Shown here in pieces: positions 62,554 through 64,000 of a stretch of DNA of 64,000 bases. Below the pieces are notes generated by a model, which was not told where the DNA came from, searched no databases, and saw only the letters and a list, made by a program, of their open reading frames with translations. Within the stretch, counting starts at the first letter, position 1, and the number at the start of each line of letters is the position of its first letter. Origin of the DNA: Candidatus Electrothrix aestuarii. GTDB lineage: Bacteria > Desulfobacterota > Desulfobulbia > Desulfobulbales > Desulfobulbaceae. Position numbers and translations under genes: made by a program. The stretch is from assembly GCA_032595685.2 (NCBI GenBank), contig CP159373.1, positions 1,261,001-1,325,000 of the forward strand. The letters run 5' to 3'.

Positions 62554-63339
62554 ATGTTTACAAAAAATATCACATCAATCCTTCTGGTAATGATCGCTTT
62601 GTTTTTTTCGTTTCCCTCACGAGGCTGGAGTACCCTCTATGAATCTGGAGACCGTACGTATGAGGTAACGGCATATACTTTTTTGGAAACTGCTAACCTG
62701 GAGAGTGTAAAGGGAAACTATGATGCCGCCAGGAAAGCATATTTTGAAGCTGAAAAACTCTTTAGGCGTGAGCAGAACTCGCTTGGTCTCGCTAAAGTGC
62801 TTCTCGGAGTTGGCAACACAGAAAGCATAGGTGGAGACCTGGATGCTGCAAGAAAAGCATACATGGAGGCTGAAAAACTGTTTAGGAACAAGCAGGAATG
62901 GCTTGATCTGGCTAGAGTGCTTCTCGGGATTGGTAATATGGAAAGGATAAGCGGAAATCTGGATGCCGCTAAAAAAATATACATTGATGCTGAAAAACTG
63001 TTTAGACAAAAACCGTATTGGCCAGGGGTGGCGAAAGTGCTCCACGGACTTGCAGAGGTGGAAAGCAGGCTGGGGAATTCAGAAAAATCTCTGGAAATAT
63101 ATAACGAACTAGCAAAAATACAGGATAGAATTAACGATCAATACAAGCAATTCGAGATTGTGAATGTATCAGAAGAACATTCATCAATACTACCTGATGA
63201 TACTGTAGAGAGTGACATCGCTTGTAACCTATCCGATATTTTTACGGGAAAAATAACAATAGTTATCTTTATAAGTGTTATTAGCGCACTGGTAGCAATT
63301 ATTATCTATCTTAAACCGCTTCGACGATTTAAAAAGTAG
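62554..63339 (+). CDS. TPR-repeat periplasmic/membrane protein
   Basis: 261 residues. Signal peptide (ITSILLVMIALFFSFPSRGWS), then four tetratricopeptide-like units of ~40 residues, three of them near-identical (DAARKAYFEAEKLFRREQN, DAARKAYMEAEKLFRNKQE, DAAKKIYIDAEKLFRQKPY), then a linker and a C-terminal membrane helix (ITIVIFISVISALVAIIIYL) with basic end. An inner-membrane protein with its repeats in the periplasm is likely; TPRs bind other proteins. The near-identity of the units suggests recent duplication. Confidence 0.78.
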   Translation: MFTKNITSILLVMIALFFSFPSRGWSTLYESGDRTYEVTAYTFLETANLESVKGNYDAARKAYFEAEKLFRREQNSLGLAKVLLGVGNTESIGGDLDAARKAYMEAEKLFRNKQEWLDLARVLLGIGNMERISGNLDAAKKIYIDAEKLFRQKPYWPGVAKVLHGLAEVESRLGNSEKSLEIYNELAKIQDRINDQYKQFEIVNVSEEHSSILPDDTVESDIACNLSDIFTGKITIVIFISVISALVAIIIYLKPLRRFKK

Positions 63340-63408
63340 CGAGTAAACCAGAGTAAACGAGGGACAGATCCCAATTCAACCCCTTTTTTTACACAAAACC
63401 CGCCCCCC

Positions 63409-63474
63409 AAACCGGCTTTTTGCCCATTTCCCCATTTTTGGCCGCCATGAAACGCCGTCGTCCTCGGTGAATGA
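63409..63474 (+). repeat. Dispersed repeat, copy 2
   Basis: Second copy of the segment at 61489-61555 (AAACCGGCTTTTTGCCCATT ... CCTCGGTGAATG). Confidence 0.65.
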
Positions 63475-63908
63475 TTATCAAAAAAAACACTCTTCAGCAC
63501 CCTGCTGTTGACCTTTCTTCGCCTTTCTGTTTCTTTGAATTAATCAGTTTTGCTTCTCTGGCATTTTCTTTTGTATTTATAATTCTAATTATTATTGAAA
63601 ACATGGATCAACATACAGTTAAAAAACAGGCAAAATTAGCAACTAGAAAAGTTATGAAATTCTGGAGGAAGTATGAAGTTATTGACAAGCAGGTATTTGA
63701 GAAAGGGCTTGATATTATAATAAAACAGGTAGCAAAGCAAGCAGGCGTATCGCTAGAGGGCGTGGGGCAATATACATGTAAGGTCTTGGACGAGTCTTTC
63801 GAGGATTTTGATAAAATTCCTGATGAAGAAAGAACTCATGAGGATATGATTCTAATTATATATTTTAGATATTTGTATCACATTGGGATATTAGAGGAGG
63901 CTTGTTAA
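63471..63908 (+). CDS. Helical protein of unknown function (start uncertain)
   Basis: 145 residues from ATG 63471, or 101 from ATG 63603 (MDQHTVKKQAKLATRKVMKF). The longer form starts with a hydrophobic segment (LISFASLAFSFVFIILIIIE) that could be a membrane anchor. The core is alpha-helical with an acidic middle (DESFEDFDKIPDEERTHEDM). No family recognised. The longer start overlaps the dispersed repeat, which argues mildly for the shorter one. Confidence 0.5.
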   Translation: MIIKKNTLQHPAVDLSSPFCFFELISFASLAFSFVFIILIIIENMDQHTVKKQAKLATRKVMKFWRKYEVIDKQVFEKGLDIIIKQVAKQAGVSLEGVGQYTCKVLDESFEDFDKIPDEERTHEDMILIIYFRYLYHIGILEEAC

Positions 63909-64000
63909 CTGGAATAAAGCAGTAAACCAGGGACAGGCCCCAATAAACCACATAACGCTCCTTTGGCACGACGGGTTATTACTTCATGGACAGATTAAAA

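Overview
The window looks like a contig from a Gram-negative, anaerobic, sulfate-reducer-like deltaproteobacterium (Desulfobulbales is my best guess; a cable bacterium such as Candidatus Electrothrix or Electronema is possible but cannot be tested here). The reasons are the futalosine-type menaquinone gene mqnB, a hemerythrin, a two-CW cysteine protein, four TonB-dependent receptors with TonB-ExbB-ExbD, and a very heavy load of insertion elements, an intron and small repeats. Core genes have medium GC. AT-rich accessory islands lie at about 10.5-13.0, 46.2-47.6 and 60.6-63.9 kb.

Layout. 0-10 kb holds housekeeping genes (a fumarate-lyase family enzyme cut by the left edge, lepB, aldo/keto reductase, hemerythrin, alr) plus a 1478-residue helicase-nuclease. 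10.5-13 kb is an AT-rich coiled-coil gene split by an IS91-type element. 13-18.5 kb has mqnB, a secreted Ig-like repeat protein, a frameshifted queA and a PilZ protein. 18.5-21.5 kb is a row of three minus-strand modules (RelE/Phd toxin-antitoxin, Rpn-type nuclease, Uma2-type nuclease) with one solitary hairpin repeat between and outside each module. The core of that repeat is the same sequence as the repeat of the CRISPR array 38 kb away. 21.6-29.9 kb is a nest of mobile DNA: an IS inside an inverted copy of itself, a group II intron, a 23-bp tandem array, and a HU-like/DUF4469 gene split by an ISAzo13-type element. 30-38.6 kb returns to core genes (nitroreductase, AICAR transformylase, glyQ, methyltransferase, metG) and ends in an AAA-ATPase/TOPRIM pair. 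38.6-45 kb is a cobalamin uptake locus (exbB-exbD-tonB, a BtuF-like binding protein, a receptor with a cobalamin riboswitch and terminator) with a FitAB-type toxin-antitoxin pair in the middle. 45-47.7 kb has a frameshifted Fic gene and an AT-rich PLD-type nuclease followed by an attC-like hairpin. 47.8-57 kb carries two minus-strand receptor operons, one with the order receptor/DUF4198/receptor/DUF4198, under related upstream regions. 57.4-60.6 kb has a second HU-like/DUF4469 gene with its own 23-bp array and a 23-repeat CRISPR array without cas genes in view. 60.6-64 kb holds small secreted or membrane proteins, a lone CZB domain and a TPR protein.

The strongest leads for something undescribed are the solitary CRISPR-repeat-like hairpins that separate toxin/nuclease modules, and the two DUF4469 genes that each sit behind a 23-bp-period tandem array. 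One caution: six reading-frame breaks in the window all equal the loss of one base at or beside a homopolymer. Some may be sequencing undercalls rather than biology.
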